Shown here: positions 10,239-19,889 of the stretch, one piece after another
Numbering within the stretch: position 1 is the stretch's first letter
How the letters are laid out: the number at the start of each line of letters is the position of its first letter
Assembly (NCBI RefSeq): GCF_004000805.1
Contig: NZ_BILY01000017.1
Span: 1-64,000 of the forward strand
Origin: Paenibacillus glycanilyticus NBRC 16618
GTDB taxonomy: Bacteria > Bacillota > Bacilli > Paenibacillales > Paenibacillaceae
Direction: 5' to 3'
DNA: 64,000 nucleotides
Program-made: the position numbers and the translations under genes
Notes under the pieces: generated by a model
What the model was told of the DNA's origin: nothing
What the model saw: the letters and a program-made list of their open reading frames with translations, nothing else
The model's database searches: none

Positions 10239-10325
10239 TCCTCACGCCTCCCCAATTATGCCCCTATTATGACTGATGACTATTATAGGAATATTAACGA
10301 TTTGTAAAGATCAGGTTAACGCTCC

Positions 10326-10376
10326 GGTTGTTTCGGTCGATTGCTCGCAATAGTTGCACTAGGGCTCGAAACAACC
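10326..10376. repeat. nested inverted repeat between ppk and the thioesterase gene
   Basis: A perfect 10-bp inverted repeat (GGTTGTTTCG/CGAAACAACC) encloses 31 bases that contain a smaller ATTG-CTCG-CAAT hairpin. No clear T-run follows on either strand. It could be a weak terminator for the thioesterase gene or a dispersed intergenic palindrome; sequence alone does not decide. Confidence 0.5.
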
Positions 10377-10421
10377 TCCGCTTACAGCGAATTGATTAAG
10401 GAAACAAAGAAATGAGAAGAA

Positions 10422-10889
10422 CTATGCCATGGACTGGAGCAAAGCATATAATTCAGGCAGGCCCTTGTCTAGTCTTGCAGGCCGCCATTTTTCGTTTACC
10501 CAGACATGCTTCGTTCCGCCGGCTACCAGCCTCTCCCCCGGAAGATCCTCGTATTGATTGACAATAGCGGGATGGAATTGCTCCAGGTTTACCTTGCGGA
10601 TTTCCGATTCAAAGGAAAGACGCACGGGCGAAAAATCTGAAATACGAGTGCAAATCAGCACCGTATCGTCATAACGGGCCGGCAGCGCGTATCGGCACTC
10701 AAGATCCACCACCGGAAGCAGCAGGCCTTGCTGCTCAATGGTTTTGTAATCATACCCCGCTGAACGGATCAGCTCGGTACGGCCGATTTCAAACCAGGTT
10801 ATGTAATTGCCATGAAAAACAACCCCCATTTGATCCGTTTCCTGATAACGAACGCGCAGAGGATGAAGGAACCATTGCTGTGACGGCAT
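10422..10889 (-). CDS. acyl-CoA thioesterase, YbgC/4-hydroxybenzoyl-CoA thioesterase-like hotdog protein
   Basis: A 155-residue single hotdog domain. The N-terminal VRYQETDQMGVVFHGNYITWFE block near residues 13-33 is the YbgC/FcbC signature, with the catalytic aspartate replaced or shifted as TDQMG (D at the expected place) and the HGNY segment that packs against the CoA. Family members hydrolyse short or aromatic acyl-CoA esters in the cytosol; the substrate here cannot be read from sequence. It lies between pyk and ppk on the same strand with its own GGGGG-containing leader, and is probably a single-gene unit. Confidence 0.8.
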   Translation of the reverse strand: MPSQQWFLHPLRVRYQETDQMGVVFHGNYITWFEIGRTELIRSAGYDYKTIEQQGLLLPVVDLECRYALPARYDDTVLICTRISDFSPVRLSFESEIRKVNLEQFHPAIVNQYEDLPGERLVAGGTKHVWVNEKWRPARLDKGLPELYALLQSMA

Positions 10890-11016
10890 GATGAAGCTAC
10901 CCCCTATATTATTACGAACTTGAGGCGAAAAAAATTAGCTTTCTTTACAAAACGCAAACATAAATCGTGCAATAAACCGTGCATATGTATTTGTATTTCC
11001 CTATACGTGAAACAAA

Positions 11017-11042
11017 AGCGACGGTGAATGCTCACCCTCGCT
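11017..11042 (-). terminator. Rho-independent terminator after pyk
   Basis: An 11-bp stem with one mismatch and a four-base loop, followed on the minus strand by TTTTGTTT. It lies 43 bases past the pyk stop. The rest of the gap to the thioesterase gene shows no other feature. Confidence 0.75.
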
Positions 11043-11084
11043 TCTGTTCTTCTCTGCTTCTTAAGAGAAATATGAAATTCGTTC

Positions 11085-12839
11085 TTACAGGACTTTAGCT
11101 TGTCCGGAGTAAACAACGCCAGTCTCGCCGTAGACCGTTACTTCCGTACCGTCCATCAGCAATTCCGTTGCATTCGAGATGCCCAGAATAACCGGAATAC
11201 CCAGGTTAATGCCGCATACAGCCGCATGGCTTGTAATGCCGCCTTGCTCTGTAATAACGGCAGCCGCTTTTTCGAAAGCAGGCATATATTCTTTATCCGT
11301 CGATACCGTAACCAGGATCGAACCGGAAGTTACGCGTGCATTTGCTTCTTCAGGCGTGCGGGCAACAACGATGCGGCCTGTAGCCGTTTGGCTGCCGATG
11401 CCTTGTCCTTGAGCCAGAAGCTCGCCAACATGGTGGATCTTGATCAGGTTCGTTGTACCTGCGCGGCCAACCGGAACTCCTGCCGTAATAACGATTGTGT
11501 CGCCAAGGCTGATCAAGCCCGTGCTTCTTGCGCCATCAACCGCGTTCTCGAACATGGCGTCCGTTGTTTCAGCGATTTCGCCAAGAACCGGTTTAACGCC
11601 CCAGATCAGAGCCAGACGGCGCATAACCTTTTCATCGTTTGTTACCGCGATGATTGGCGCTTTCGGACGGTATTTGGATACCATGCGAGCCGTGAAGCCG
11701 CTTTGCGTCGAAGTCACGATAGCCGCAGCGTTCAGGTCCAGAGCGGATACCGCAACCGCTTGGCTGATTGCTTCCGTTACGGAAGTTTGTTGAGCGTTAG
11801 CTTGTTTCGTGAAGATTTCACGGTATTCCAGAGCCGCTTCCGCACGCTCGGCAATACGGGACATTGTTGTTACCGCTTCAACCGGGTATTTACCGGCAGC
11901 TGTTTCGCCGGAGAGCATGATTGCATCCGTGCCGTCGAAGATCGCGTTCGCTACGTCGCTTGCTTCAGCGCGTGTAGGACGCGGGTTGCGCTGCATCGAA
12001 TCCAGCATTTGAGTAGCCGTGATAACCGGTTTGCCGGCACGGTTACATTTTTCGATCATTGTTTTTTGTACCAGCGGTACTTCTTCAGCCGGGATCTCAA
12101 CGCCAAGGTCGCCGCGGGCAACCATCAGGCCGTCGGAAACTTCCAGGATCTCATCGAGATTGTCAACGCCTTGTTGGTTCTCGATTTTGGAGATGATTTG
12201 GATGTGGCTTGCATTGTGGCGCTCAAGTAGCTCGCGAATTTCAAGCACGTCGCTTGCTTTGCGAACGAACGATGCCGCTACGAAGTCGATGCCCATTTCG
12301 ATACCGAAGATGATATCGTTAGCGTCTTTTTCCGTAATGCCGGGAAGGGAAATCGCAACGCCGGGAACGTTAACGCCTTTTTTGCTCTTGATTTGACCGC
12401 TGTTGTTGATGCGGCAAATAATTTCAGTGCCTTGAACTTCTTCAACCGTCAGGCCGATCAAGCCGTCATCGATCAGAATAGTCGAACCTACGGAAACATC
12501 GTTAGGAAGGTTGTCGTAAGTAATAGGCACACGGTTAATGTCGCCCAGAATCTCTTCCGTTGTCAGAGCAACGCGCTCGCCTGCTACCAGCTCGATCGGC
12601 TCTTCTTTCAGCTTGCCGAGACGAATTTCCGGACCTTTGGTGTCGAGCAGAATCGCTACGTTAGTTCCAAGCTCTTTGTTTGCGATACCGATGTTTTTAA
12701 TCCGGTTGCCATGCTCTTCAAAGTCGCCGTGGGAGAAGTTCAGACGGGCAACGTTCATACCCGCTTTAATCAGTTTTTTCGTGTTTTCCAACGATTCGCT
12801 GGAAGGTCCAATCGTACATACAATCTTAGCTTTACGCAT
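11085..12839 (-). CDS. pyk: pyruvate kinase with C-terminal PEP-utilising domain
   Basis: Last step of glycolysis, PEP plus ADP to pyruvate plus ATP. At 584 residues it is the long Bacillus type. Visible: [13 protein letters not shown] at the start, LDTKGPEIR near 66, the active-site KIENQQG lysine near 220, [12 protein letters not shown] near 246, and [21 protein letters not shown] near 285. Residues about 480-584 form the extra domain with [11 protein letters not shown], the phosphohistidine loop of PEP-utilising enzymes; in Bacilli this domain is usually regulatory. GGAGGATACT precedes the ATG. accA lies 90 bases upstream; no phosphofructokinase gene lies between them, unlike B. subtilis. 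Confidence 0.95.
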   Translation of the reverse strand: MRKAKIVCTIGPSSESLENTKKLIKAGMNVARLNFSHGDFEEHGNRIKNIGIANKELGTNVAILLDTKGPEIRLGKLKEEPIELVAGERVALTTEEILGDINRVPITYDNLPNDVSVGSTILIDDGLIGLTVEEVQGTEIICRINNSGQIKSKKGVNVPGVAISLPGITEKDANDIIFGIEMGIDFVAASFVRKASDVLEIRELLERHNASHIQIISKIENQQGVDNLDEILEVSDGLMVARGDLGVEIPAEEVPLVQKTMIEKCNRAGKPVITATQMLDSMQRNPRPTRAEASDVANAIFDGTDAIMLSGETAAGKYPVEAVTTMSRIAERAEAALEYREIFTKQANAQQTSVTEAISQAVAVSALDLNAAAIVTSTQSGFTARMVSKYRPKAPIIAVTNDEKVMRRLALIWGVKPVLGEIAETTDAMFENAVDGARSTGLISLGDTIVITAGVPVGRAGTTNLIKIHHVGELLAQGQGIGSQTATGRIVVARTPEEANARVTSGSILVTVSTDKEYMPAFEKAAAVITEQGGITSHAAVCGINLGIPVILGISNATELLMDGTEVTVYGETGVVYSGQAKVL

Positions 12840-12929
12840 GTTTAAGTATCCTCCGTTTAGTGCCTGCTATAGTCATTATAGTCAATAATCAAGATCTTGA
12901 GCCGCAGCTTGTACGACAGTGTAAAAATT

Positions 12930-13967
12930 TTATACCTTTGCCGATTCCGTCATTTCGGGAGCTTCAGCCTCTTGCGGGGCCTCTGCAGCTTCCTGCGCTG
13001 CGGCTTCCGCTACTTGGAATTCGCCAATCTTGCGGAATTTATGGTAACGGTCTTCAATGAGTTGCTCGGGTGTCATCGGCAGAAGTTCCGCCAAATGCTT
13101 CCACAATTTCTCCTTCATCCGTTCCGCCGTGAACGCTAGATCGCGATGCGCGCCGCCTTGCGGCTCTTCTATGATGTCCTCGATCACTTCGAACTCGAGC
13201 AAATCCTTCGCCGTAATTTTCATCGCTTCGGCCGCAATATCCGCTTTGGATGCGTCCTTCCACAGAATGGAAGCCGCGCCGTTAGGGGAAATTGCAGAGT
13301 AAATCGCATTCTCCAGCATCAATACCCGGTTGCCTACGCCAAGGGCTAGAGCCCCGCCGCTGCCGCCTTCACCGATAACGATGCAGACGATTGGCACGCC
13401 AAATCCGGCCATCTCTCTTAAGTTGCGGGCAATCGCTTCCGATTGGCCACGCTCCTCGGCCGTGTTGCCTGGATAAGCGCCCTTTGTATCGATTAAAGTA
13501 ATGATCGGGCGTTTAAATTTGTTCGCTTGCTGCATAAGACGCAGCGCTTTCCGGAATCCTTCCGGATGGGGGCTGCCGAAGAAACGGGCAATATTATCCT
13601 TCGTATCCTTGCCGCGCTGATGGCCGATTACCGTTACCGGCAAGCCGTTCAGCTTCGCCAGGCCGCCGACAATCGCCAGATCGTCGGCAAACAAGCGGTC
13701 GCCATGCAGCTCGATAAAGTCCGTAAATACCGCCTGAATGAAATCAAGCGAAGTCGGACGCTGGTGAAGACGCGCAATGTGCATCTTCTGCGCCGGGGTC
13801 ATTTCGTTGTACAACTCTTCTTCCATCTGCTTGCACTTTTCTTCAAGACGCGTTATCTCTTCGGAAAAGTCCATGCCGTTGCTTTCAGCCAGCGTCTTCA
13901 GCGTTGCGATCTTCTCGCGCAAATCGCTGATCGGCTTCTCGAACGGAAGCATCTGTTCAGCCGCCAT
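12930..13967 (-). CDS. accA: acetyl-CoA carboxylase carboxyltransferase subunit alpha
   Basis: With AccD it moves the carboxyl group from biotin carrier protein to acetyl-CoA, the committed step of fatty-acid synthesis. The 345 residues begin with a coiled-coil-like helical segment ([16 protein letters not shown]), then a crotonase fold with [20 protein letters not shown], the oxyanion region [12 protein letters not shown] near 205 and [17 protein letters not shown] near 230. The last 25 residues are an Ala/Glu-rich tail outside the usual domain. The start lies 11 bases inside accD with GGGAGGG upstream, so translation is coupled, as needed for an equimolar complex. Confidence 0.95.
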   Translation of the reverse strand: MAAEQMLPFEKPISDLREKIATLKTLAESNGMDFSEEITRLEEKCKQMEEELYNEMTPAQKMHIARLHQRPTSLDFIQAVFTDFIELHGDRLFADDLAIVGGLAKLNGLPVTVIGHQRGKDTKDNIARFFGSPHPEGFRKALRLMQQANKFKRPIITLIDTKGAYPGNTAEERGQSEAIARNLREMAGFGVPIVCIVIGEGGSGGALALGVGNRVLMLENAIYSAISPNGAASILWKDASKADIAAEAMKITAKDLLEFEVIEDIIEEPQGGAHRDLAFTAERMKEKLWKHLAELLPMTPEQLIEDRYHKFRKIGEFQVAEAAAQEAAEAPQEAEAPEMTESAKV

Positions 13968-14829
13968 GGGATAATCCCTCCCTTACGGTATGCATATCCA
14001 GCAGCTTGCCAAGCGTTGTCTTCATATCCTTGCGGTGAACAACCAGGTCAAGCTGTCCATGCTGCATGTTGAACTCCGCTGTCTGGAAGTTGTCCGGCAG
14101 CTTCTGGCGAATCGTCTGCTCGATTACGATACGGCCGGCAAAACCGACAAGTGCGCCGGGCTCGGCCAAATTGTAGTCGCCAAGACTCGCAAAGCTCGCG
14201 GAAACCCCACCCATCGTAGGATCCGTAAACACCGAAATGAACAAGCCTCCAGCCCCTTGAAACATGGAAAGAGCGGCGCTTGTCTTCGCCATTTGCATTA
14301 AGCTAAGTATACTTTCCTGCATGCGGGCGCCGCCCGATGTCGAGAAAATAAGAAGGGGCAGCTTTTTCTCATGCGCCGCTTCGATTGCTCTTGTTATTTT
14401 CTCGCCAACGACAGATCCCATGCTTCCGCTGAAGAAGTCAAAGCTCATGACCGCAACAACAACCGGATGGCCGTTAATGGTGCCCTCGCCCGTTACAACG
14501 GCTTCGCGCAGATTCGGATTTTTCTGCCGCTGCTGCTCGAGCTTCCCTTTATACCCGGGGAATTCGAGCGGGTCGACGGATTCCATATCCGCATCGTATT
14601 CAAACAAACGCCCGTCATCAAGCGTCATTCCAATCCGTTCCCAAGCACTCAGACGGTAATGATGCCCGCATGACGAGCATACCTTCAAGTTTTTATCCAA
14701 TTCTTTGCTGTACTGAATGGTGCCGCATTTGGAGCACTTATTCATTAGACCTTCCGGTATGTCGCGTTTAGGCCGCTCAGAAGGGATGGTCGCATACTTC
14801 TTCTTTGAAAATAAGTCCTTAATTTGCAA
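13957..14829 (-). CDS. accD: acetyl-CoA carboxylase carboxyltransferase subunit beta
   Basis: Partner of AccA. About 290 residues with the N-terminal zinc ribbon of this subunit, CSKC and CSSC separated by about 16 residues (near 37 and 56), then a crotonase-type domain with [40 protein letters not shown] and [11 protein letters not shown] place the start at the TTG of LQIKDLF because GAGAGGTG lies seven bases before it and homologous proteins begin with a similar IKDLF segment; an in-frame TTG eight codons earlier lacks a site. accA overlaps its end. Confidence 0.93.
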   Translation of the reverse strand: MQIKDLFSKKKYATIPSERPKRDIPEGLMNKCSKCGTIQYSKELDKNLKVCSSCGHHYRLSAWERIGMTLDDGRLFEYDADMESVDPLEFPGYKGKLEQQRQKNPNLREAVVTGEGTINGHPVVVAVMSFDFFSGSMGSVVGEKITRAIEAAHEKKLPLLIFSTSGGARMQESILSLMQMAKTSAALSMFQGAGGLFISVFTDPTMGGVSASFASLGDYNLAEPGALVGFAGRIVIEQTIRQKLPDNFQTAEFNMQHGQLDLVVHRKDMKTTLGKLLDMHTVREGLSHGG

Positions 14830-14865
14830 TGTGTGACACCTCTCAAGGCGCAATAGTATAAGGTA

Positions 14866-15054
14866 TTACGGCTGCATAATGGAGTTGAATACTTCCTGTA
14901 CTTCCTCCAATTCACCCGAAGGAACCAAAATCTCATATTGCTGTTTAGACAGATTAACTGGACGGACTTTTACGAGAAAGCCTTCTTCCGTAAGCCGCTT
15001 CTTGATGTTGTCCGCGATTCTAGCGGTTGGAGCGATGTAAATGACCGTCCACAT
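14866..15054 (-). CDS. conserved small protein upstream of accD
   Basis: A 62-residue cytosolic protein beginning MWTVIYIAPT with a beta-alpha-beta-like pattern (IADNIKKRLTEEGF, LVKVRPVN, YEILVPSGELEEVQEVF), resembling the small DUF2007/signal-transducing alpha-beta fold by layout. AGGAGGT sits six bases before the ATG. It ends 36 bases before the accD start, so it is probably part of the acc operon. Similar small genes ahead of accD are sometimes mislabelled as glutamate decarboxylase; nothing here supports that. Function unknown. Confidence 0.75.
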   Translation of the reverse strand: MWTVIYIAPTARIADNIKKRLTEEGFLVKVRPVNLSKQQYEILVPSGELEEVQEVFNSIMQP

Positions 15055-15070
15055 TATGGTACCTCCTGAA

Positions 15071-15091
15071 AACTTTGCCCATAGCAAAGTT
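15071..15091 (-). promoter_or_regulatory. leader hairpin just upstream of the ribosome binding site
   Basis: AACTTTGC-CCATA-GCAAAGTT is a perfect 8-bp stem with a five-base loop, ending four bases before the AGGAGGT of the 62-residue protein. No T-run follows, so it is not a terminator. It could stabilise the mRNA 5' end, or be an operator. Confidence 0.4.
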
Positions 15092-15150
15092 CGCATCTTC
15101 TAACAAGTCAATCCCGTTAAAGGCCATATGATGTCATAATGATACCACAG

Positions 15151-15645
15151 TCATGGCGAATCGGGCAAATGGTATCGGATGGCTTTTGGGTCCTGATGCG
15201 CGATCCTTGCTGATGCCGCCGCCGCCAGTCCTGCGACAAGATCGTCGAGAAACACGTGAATTTTCTCGCCTTTCAGATTCAGCTGACGAATAATGCCGGG
15301 CTTTACTTTATCCAAATATCCGAAGCTCGTCAAGCCGATCATCCCATAAACATTCGTTATTCCTAGTGCCAAAGTCTCATCTACGCCATACAGGGACTCG
15401 TCGGTTTCCATGATAGCCTGAAGAGGCTCCGGCAGCAAACGGCGTTCGGCCAGCTCGTCGAGAGCGATTCCGGTATACAGGACATACTGCACTTCGCGCT
15501 TTTCCAAAACGGCTCTTACGCTCTCTTCGCATTCGGCCACGGTCAAATCCGCATTGTAAGGACGCTGCAGTGTATATACAATTTCCGCAATATCATCCAC
15601 GCTTACTCCACGCTTTTGCAACCACTTTTCGATTCCGGACGTCAT
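15151..15645 (-). CDS. pgpA: phosphatidylglycerophosphatase A-like protein (YutG type)
   Basis: The 164-residue product matches the soluble Gram-positive PgpA/YutG group: an N-terminal helical part (IEKWLQKRGVSVDDIAEIVYTLQ), then YTGIALDELAERRLLPEPLQ near 75 and the C-terminal VFLDDLVAGLAAAASARI, whose acidic pair recalls the PgpA metal-binding signature. Family role is dephosphorylation of phosphatidylglycerol phosphate in phospholipid synthesis; YutG itself is soluble and its substrate less certain. Start chosen at the second ATG of ATGGACATG, since GGGAGGG touches the first. It sits between dnaE and the acc operon. Confidence 0.72.
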   Translation of the reverse strand: MTSGIEKWLQKRGVSVDDIAEIVYTLQRPYNADLTVAECEESVRAVLEKREVQYVLYTGIALDELAERRLLPEPLQAIMETDESLYGVDETLALGITNVYGMIGLTSFGYLDKVKPGIIRQLNLKGEKIHVFLDDLVAGLAAAASARIAHQDPKAIRYHLPDSP

Positions 15646-15702
15646 GTCCATCCCTCCCGCATATGCTTGTACGTTTTCATGCAACGTAAGCCGGGAAAAA
15701 GC

Positions 15703-15718
15703 AGCGGCAGCAGCCGCT
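15703..15718 (-). terminator. terminator-like hairpin after dnaE
   Basis: AGCGGC-loop of four-GCCGCT, followed on the minus strand by GCTTTTTCCC, 55 bases beyond the dnaE stop and overlapping the upstream leader of the pgpA-like gene. Confidence 0.55.
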
Positions 15719-15772
15719 TAATCCCACTTGTAACATTAAATGTATGCGGGATGCGATAGAGTTGTGCATAAA

Positions 15773-18700
15773 TTATCTGACAATTACGGCTCCTTGCCCA
15801 AGAAGCTGCTCAATGGCGCTGAATAATTGCGGAGAAGGCTTGGTGCGGTACGTTTCGCTCAGAGCAAGCGAACGCTGCTCCCGTTCATAGAACAGCACAG
15901 TATCCAGCTGGCCGTGATGGTCGGCGAGCAGCTTCTTCAGCTGTTCCAGCACGTCGGGATGCTCGCGCGAAGCGATGATCTTGATATAGACGCGCTGGCG
16001 CTTCTTCTCGGCAGGCTGGTTCGGGCGCTCGGCCGGCGCCGATTGCCTTGCAGGCTGCGGCTTCCGGACTGCGGGTGCCGCCGTTGCAGCCTGAGCCGTG
16101 CCGGCTCCTGCCGCTTTGCCTTGCGAAGAAGTATGAGCGGGCGGCTGATTGGCGCCTCCTGCCGGTCTCGAAGCACGGGAGCTCGCATGCTTCCGCATCC
16201 GCCTGACATGCTCGGCCAGCTGCTCCGCCGTTGCCGTTCCTTCCTGAATGGGCACAACATCCTCGATGATCAGCTTAAAGTCCTCGTCCTGATGCTGGAC
16301 GGTAGCGTGAATAATCGCGAGCCCGCCTTTCGCAAGACGATCCCCGCAGCGCTTCCATACAGCCGGGAATACAACTCCCTCAGCACGCATAACCCTGTCC
16401 TCTACTTCAATAAAGCCCATCGCATTTCCTTTTTTATTCGTAAACGGTTTAAGGGAAACCACTCTCGCTCCGATAACGGCAGCAGCCCCTTCAGCGGCCT
16501 CCCCAAGCTCTACGAACCGGTCAAGGCCAAGCGGCTCCAGCTGTTCCTCTACCGCATCCAGCGGATGGCCGGACAAATAGAGGCCAAGCAGCTCCCGTTC
16601 CAGCTCCAGCTGTTCGCCCGTCGAATACGGCCTGATATCCGGCAGCTCGACATCCCAGTTCTGCACTTCGTCAAAACCGAACAGCTCGATCTGCAGCTCC
16701 TCGCGCTCCTTGCGCCACTTCAAAGCGGCATCAACGGTTTCTTCGAGAGCGGCAAGCTGCTGCGCCCGGTGGCCGGGCAGCGATTCCATCGCTCCGGCTT
16801 GAATAAGCGATTCCAGCACACGCTTGTTGACGACGCGCAGATCCACGCGCCGGCATAGGTCAAGCAGGCTGTCGAAAGGCCGTTCCCGGCGCTCTTTCTC
16901 GATAGCCTCGATAGCTTGAGTACCAACGTTTTTGATAGCCGCAAGGCCAAAACGGACGGCTCCCTCCACCGGCGTAAACGTAATGCCGCTTTCGTTCACG
17001 TCGGGAGGCAGCACCTCAATGCCCATCCGTCTGCATTCGTCCACGTATTCGGCGGTTTTCCGCTGATTGCCGGTAACGGAAGCAAGCATCGACGCCATAA
17101 ACGGAATCGGATAATGAGCCTTCAGCCATGCCGTCTGAAAAGCGAGCACGCCGTAAGCCGCGGCATGGGCGCGTGGGAAGCCGTAGTCCGCAAACCGGAC
17201 GATCATATCGTAAACCAGATTGGCATCCTCGCTGCTATACCCTTCGCTTACGCTGCCCTTCACGAAATGCGCGCGCTGCTCGTCGAGCACCTCCCGCTTC
17301 TTCTTCGATACGGCGCGGCGCAGCAAATCCGCTTCGCCAAGCGAGAAGCCGGCCATGGCCGACGCAATCTGCATGATCTGCTCCTGGTACACAATAATGC
17401 CGTACGTATCCGACAAAATCGGCTCGAGAGAGGGATGCGGGTATTTGACGGGAGCAAGCCCATGCTTGCCCTGAATGTAATTCGGAATAAACTCCATCGG
17501 ACCCGGACGGTACAAAGCGAGCACCGATACGATGTCTTCGAATTCGCTTGGCTTCATCTCCTTCAGTACACGCCTGACGCCGGACGACTCCAGCTGGAAA
17601 ATCCCCATCGTCTCGCCGCGCCCGAGCATCGCGTAGGTGTCCGGGTCATTATCCGGCACTTTGCGGAAATCAATCTCCTTGCCGTATAAGCCTTTCACCC
17701 AGGCAAGCGAACGCTCCACGATGGATAACGTTCTCAGGCCGAGGAAGTCCATTTTCAAAAGGCCGACCGCTTCCAGATGCTCCATCGAATATTGGGTCAG
17801 CGCCGTCCGCTCGCTTCCCGCCTGCAGCGGGACGTAATCGGTTAACGGACCGCCGGAGATGACAACGCCGGCCGCATGGGTAGAAGCGTGGCGCGGCATG
17901 CCCTCCACCTTCAGCGCCATCTTGATCATGGCGTCGGTCCTCGGTTGCCGCTGGCAGGCTTCGCGCAGGCCTTCGCTGATCCGAAGAGCTTCCTCGAGCG
18001 TAATGTGGAGCTGATTCGGAATCATTTTCGCCGCCCGGTCCACCTCCGCGAACGGCACATTCATCGCGCGCCCGACGTCCCTGACCGCGGCTTTGGCGGC
18101 CATTGTGCCAAAGGTAATGATCTGCGCCACATGCTCATCGCCGTATTTGGCCGAGACATAAGCGATTACCTCGTCCCGGCGCTCGTCGTTGAAGTCGATA
18201 TCGATATCCGGCATCGTAATCCGCTCCGGATTCAGGAACCGCTCGAAGAGGAGCTTGTACTTCAGCGGATCCACGTCGGTAATCCGGAGCACGTAAGCAA
18301 CCAGGCTTCCCGCCGACGAGCCCCGTCCCGGGCCGGTCCGGATGCCTTGCTCATGGGCAAAGCGGACGAAATCCCATACGATCAGGAAATAATCGCTGAA
18401 GCCCATATTTTCAATAACGGAAAGCTCGTAAGCAAGCCTTCCCTCCGCCCGCTCCCGGAAAGCCGGATCCTCCGACCATTGCGGCAGACTGGCGTAACGG
18501 GAAGCAAGACCGGTTCTGCAAAGCTCCGCCAAATACGCCGACGAGCTCATGCCGCTTGGCACCGGACGGAAGACCGGCAGCGCTGCCCGCCCAAACGTCA
18601 GCTCCAGCGAGCATTTGTCCGCAATCTCGGCAGTATGACGAATCGCTTCAGGCGCATGGCGGAATAAGAGCTCCATCTCCTCGCCGCTTTTCATATACAG

Positions 18701-19435
18701 CTGATCCGTCCCTATCTTCATCCGGTCCGTATCGTCTACCGACTTGCCCGTTCCGATGCAAATCAGAACATCCTGCACGGCGGCATCCTCCGGCGTCAAA
18801 TAATGTACGTCGTTCGTTGCCGTAAGCTTAATGCCCGTTTCCCGGGCCAATTCGATCATGGCTGCCGCTACTTTTTTTTGATCCAGCATGCCGTGATCCT
18901 GCAGCTCCAGATAGAAGTCGTCCCCGAAGATCCGCTTGTAGCGCAAAGCTGCCGCCAGCGCTTCCTCCCGGCGGTCGTGAAGCAGATGCTGCGAGATCTC
19001 CCCATGCAGACAAGAGCTCAAGCAGACCAGTCCTTCGGAATGGGCCTCCAGCACTTCCGGGTCGATCCGCGGCTTATAGTGAAAGCCTTCCAGATGGCCA
19101 ATCGAGACCAGCTTCATCAGATTGCGGTAACCGGTCTCGTTTTTCGCTAGAAGAATTAAATGATAGATCGGATTGTCCTTGCGCGATCCCTTCTCGAAAC
19201 GGGAACCCGCCGTAAAATACATCTCGCAGCCAATAATCGGCTTGATGCCCTGTGCCAGGCATGCTCTATAAAAAGGAATAGCTCCGTACATGACTCCGTG
19301 ATCGGTAAGGGCAAGCGACTTCATCCCTAGCTCGGCAGCCCTTGCCACCAAATCGCGGATCCGGGCTGCGCCGTCAAGCAAGCTGTATTCGCTATGCACG
19401 TGCAAATGCACAAACGAGGAATCTATGTTGTTCAT
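15773..19435 (-). CDS. dnaE: DNA polymerase III subunit alpha, DnaE
   Basis: The replicative C-family polymerase that in Firmicutes extends primers and works beside PolC. About 1220 residues. N-terminal PHP domain (VHLHVHSEYSLLDG, LTDHGVMYGAIPF, GCEMYF), polymerase core with GPGRGSSAGSLVAYVL near 355 and TMPDIDIDFNDERRDEVI near 395 carrying the catalytic aspartates, helix-hairpin-helix part and an OB fold near 980-1060. A Pro/Ala/Gln-rich linker of about 80 residues then joins a C-terminal domain of about 75 residues. I start it at MNNIDSSF (GAGGGTG upstream); the open frame runs on for 90 codons without a credible start. Divergent from ytrH by 124 bases. Confidence 0.95.
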   Translation of the reverse strand: MNNIDSSFVHLHVHSEYSLLDGAARIRDLVARAAELGMKSLALTDHGVMYGAIPFYRACLAQGIKPIIGCEMYFTAGSRFEKGSRKDNPIYHLILLAKNETGYRNLMKLVSIGHLEGFHYKPRIDPEVLEAHSEGLVCLSSCLHGEISQHLLHDRREEALAAALRYKRIFGDDFYLELQDHGMLDQKKVAAAMIELARETGIKLTATNDVHYLTPEDAAVQDVLICIGTGKSVDDTDRMKIGTDQLYMKSGEEMELLFRHAPEAIRHTAEIADKCSLELTFGRAALPVFRPVPSGMSSSAYLAELCRTGLASRYASLPQWSEDPAFRERAEGRLAYELSVIENMGFSDYFLIVWDFVRFAHEQGIRTGPGRGSSAGSLVAYVLRITDVDPLKYKLLFERFLNPERITMPDIDIDFNDERRDEVIAYVSAKYGDEHVAQIITFGTMAAKAAVRDVGRAMNVPFAEVDRAAKMIPNQLHITLEEALRISEGLREACQRQPRTDAMIKMALKVEGMPRHASTHAAGVVISGGPLTDYVPLQAGSERTALTQYSMEHLEAVGLLKMDFLGLRTLSIVERSLAWVKGLYGKEIDFRKVPDNDPDTYAMLGRGETMGIFQLESSGVRRVLKEMKPSEFEDIVSVLALYRPGPMEFIPNYIQGKHGLAPVKYPHPSLEPILSDTYGIIVYQEQIMQIASAMAGFSLGEADLLRRAVSKKKREVLDEQRAHFVKGSVSEGYSSEDANLVYDMIVRFADYGFPRAHAAAYGVLAFQTAWLKAHYPIPFMASMLASVTGNQRKTAEYVDECRRMGIEVLPPDVNESGITFTPVEGAVRFGLAAIKNVGTQAIEAIEKERRERPFDSLLDLCRRVDLRVVNKRVLESLIQAGAMESLPGHRAQQLAALEETVDAALKWRKEREELQIELFGFDEVQNWDVELPDIRPYSTGEQLELERELLGLYLSGHPLDAVEEQLEPLGLDRFVELGEAAEGAAAVIGARVVSLKPFTNKKGNAMGFIEVEDRVMRAEGVVFPAVWKRCGDRLAKGGLAIIHATVQHQDEDFKLIIEDVVPIQEGTATAEQLAEHVRRMRKHASSRASRPAGGANQPPAHTSSQGKAAGAGTAQAATAAPAVRKPQPARQSAPAERPNQPAEKKRQRVYIKIIASREHPDVLEQLKKLLADHHGQLDTVLFYEREQRSLALSETYRTKPSPQLFSAIEQLLGQGAVIVR

Positions 19436-19559
19436 CCGCTGGCACCCTCTTTCGGTTCTTATTCCTTCTATTTTATCATAATAGACCGCACAGCGCCCAT
19501 AGAATGGTAGTGAGGCAGCCGGACAGGCTGGACTATGCGCTAAAAGGCAGGTGTACGTT

Positions 19560-19886
19560 GTGAACGTCATTTTATCCAAGGCCGGGCTTGATTTTTTTAT
19601 TGCCTTTGGCGTTGTCGTCGGAGGATCCATGCTGGCTGGAATCGGCTCGGTTTTTCTGCTGCTCCCGCCTACTTCCATGATGCTGAGCACGGCCGGCAAT
19701 CTCAAAATATGGGCGATTGTCGCAGCCGTCGGAGGCTCTATCGATCCGATGCGCGTTATCGAAAGTAATATCGTAGAAGGGCATTTGTCGCCGGCCGTCC
19801 TTCAGATTGCTTATATTGCCATCGCTTTTCTAGGCGCCCATATGGGAACGGAATTGGTCAAGCTCATTTGCAAGGGGGCGGCTTGA
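19560..19886 (+). CDS. ytrH: sporulation membrane protein YtrH
   Basis: A 108-residue protein with about three membrane helices (DFFIAFGVVVGGSMLAGIGS, a central IWAIVAAVGG stretch, and VLQIAYIAIAFLGAHMG), matching the YtrH family of mother-cell sporulation proteins. The GTG start is favoured because GGCAGGTG lies six bases upstream. It is followed by ytrI three bases after its stop, and it is divergent from dnaE, the same arrangement as in B. subtilis, where ytrH/ytrI belong to the sigma-E regulon. I do not see a convincing sigma-E promoter in the 124-base divergent gap. Confidence 0.88.
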   Translation: MNVILSKAGLDFFIAFGVVVGGSMLAGIGSVFLLLPPTSMMLSTAGNLKIWAIVAAVGGSIDPMRVIESNIVEGHLSPAVLQIAYIAIAFLGAHMGTELVKLICKGAA

Positions 19887-19889
19887 TGC

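Noticed and set aside
10904-11116. A 70-codon minus-strand frame overlapping the end of pyk
   Set aside because: It runs across the pyk terminator hairpin and lacks any family sign.
19436-19705. A 90-codon N-terminal extension of DnaE
   Set aside because: The frame is open but the extension does not resemble a protein domain, and a good start with GAGGGTG stands at MNNIDSSF, directly before the conserved PHP domain.
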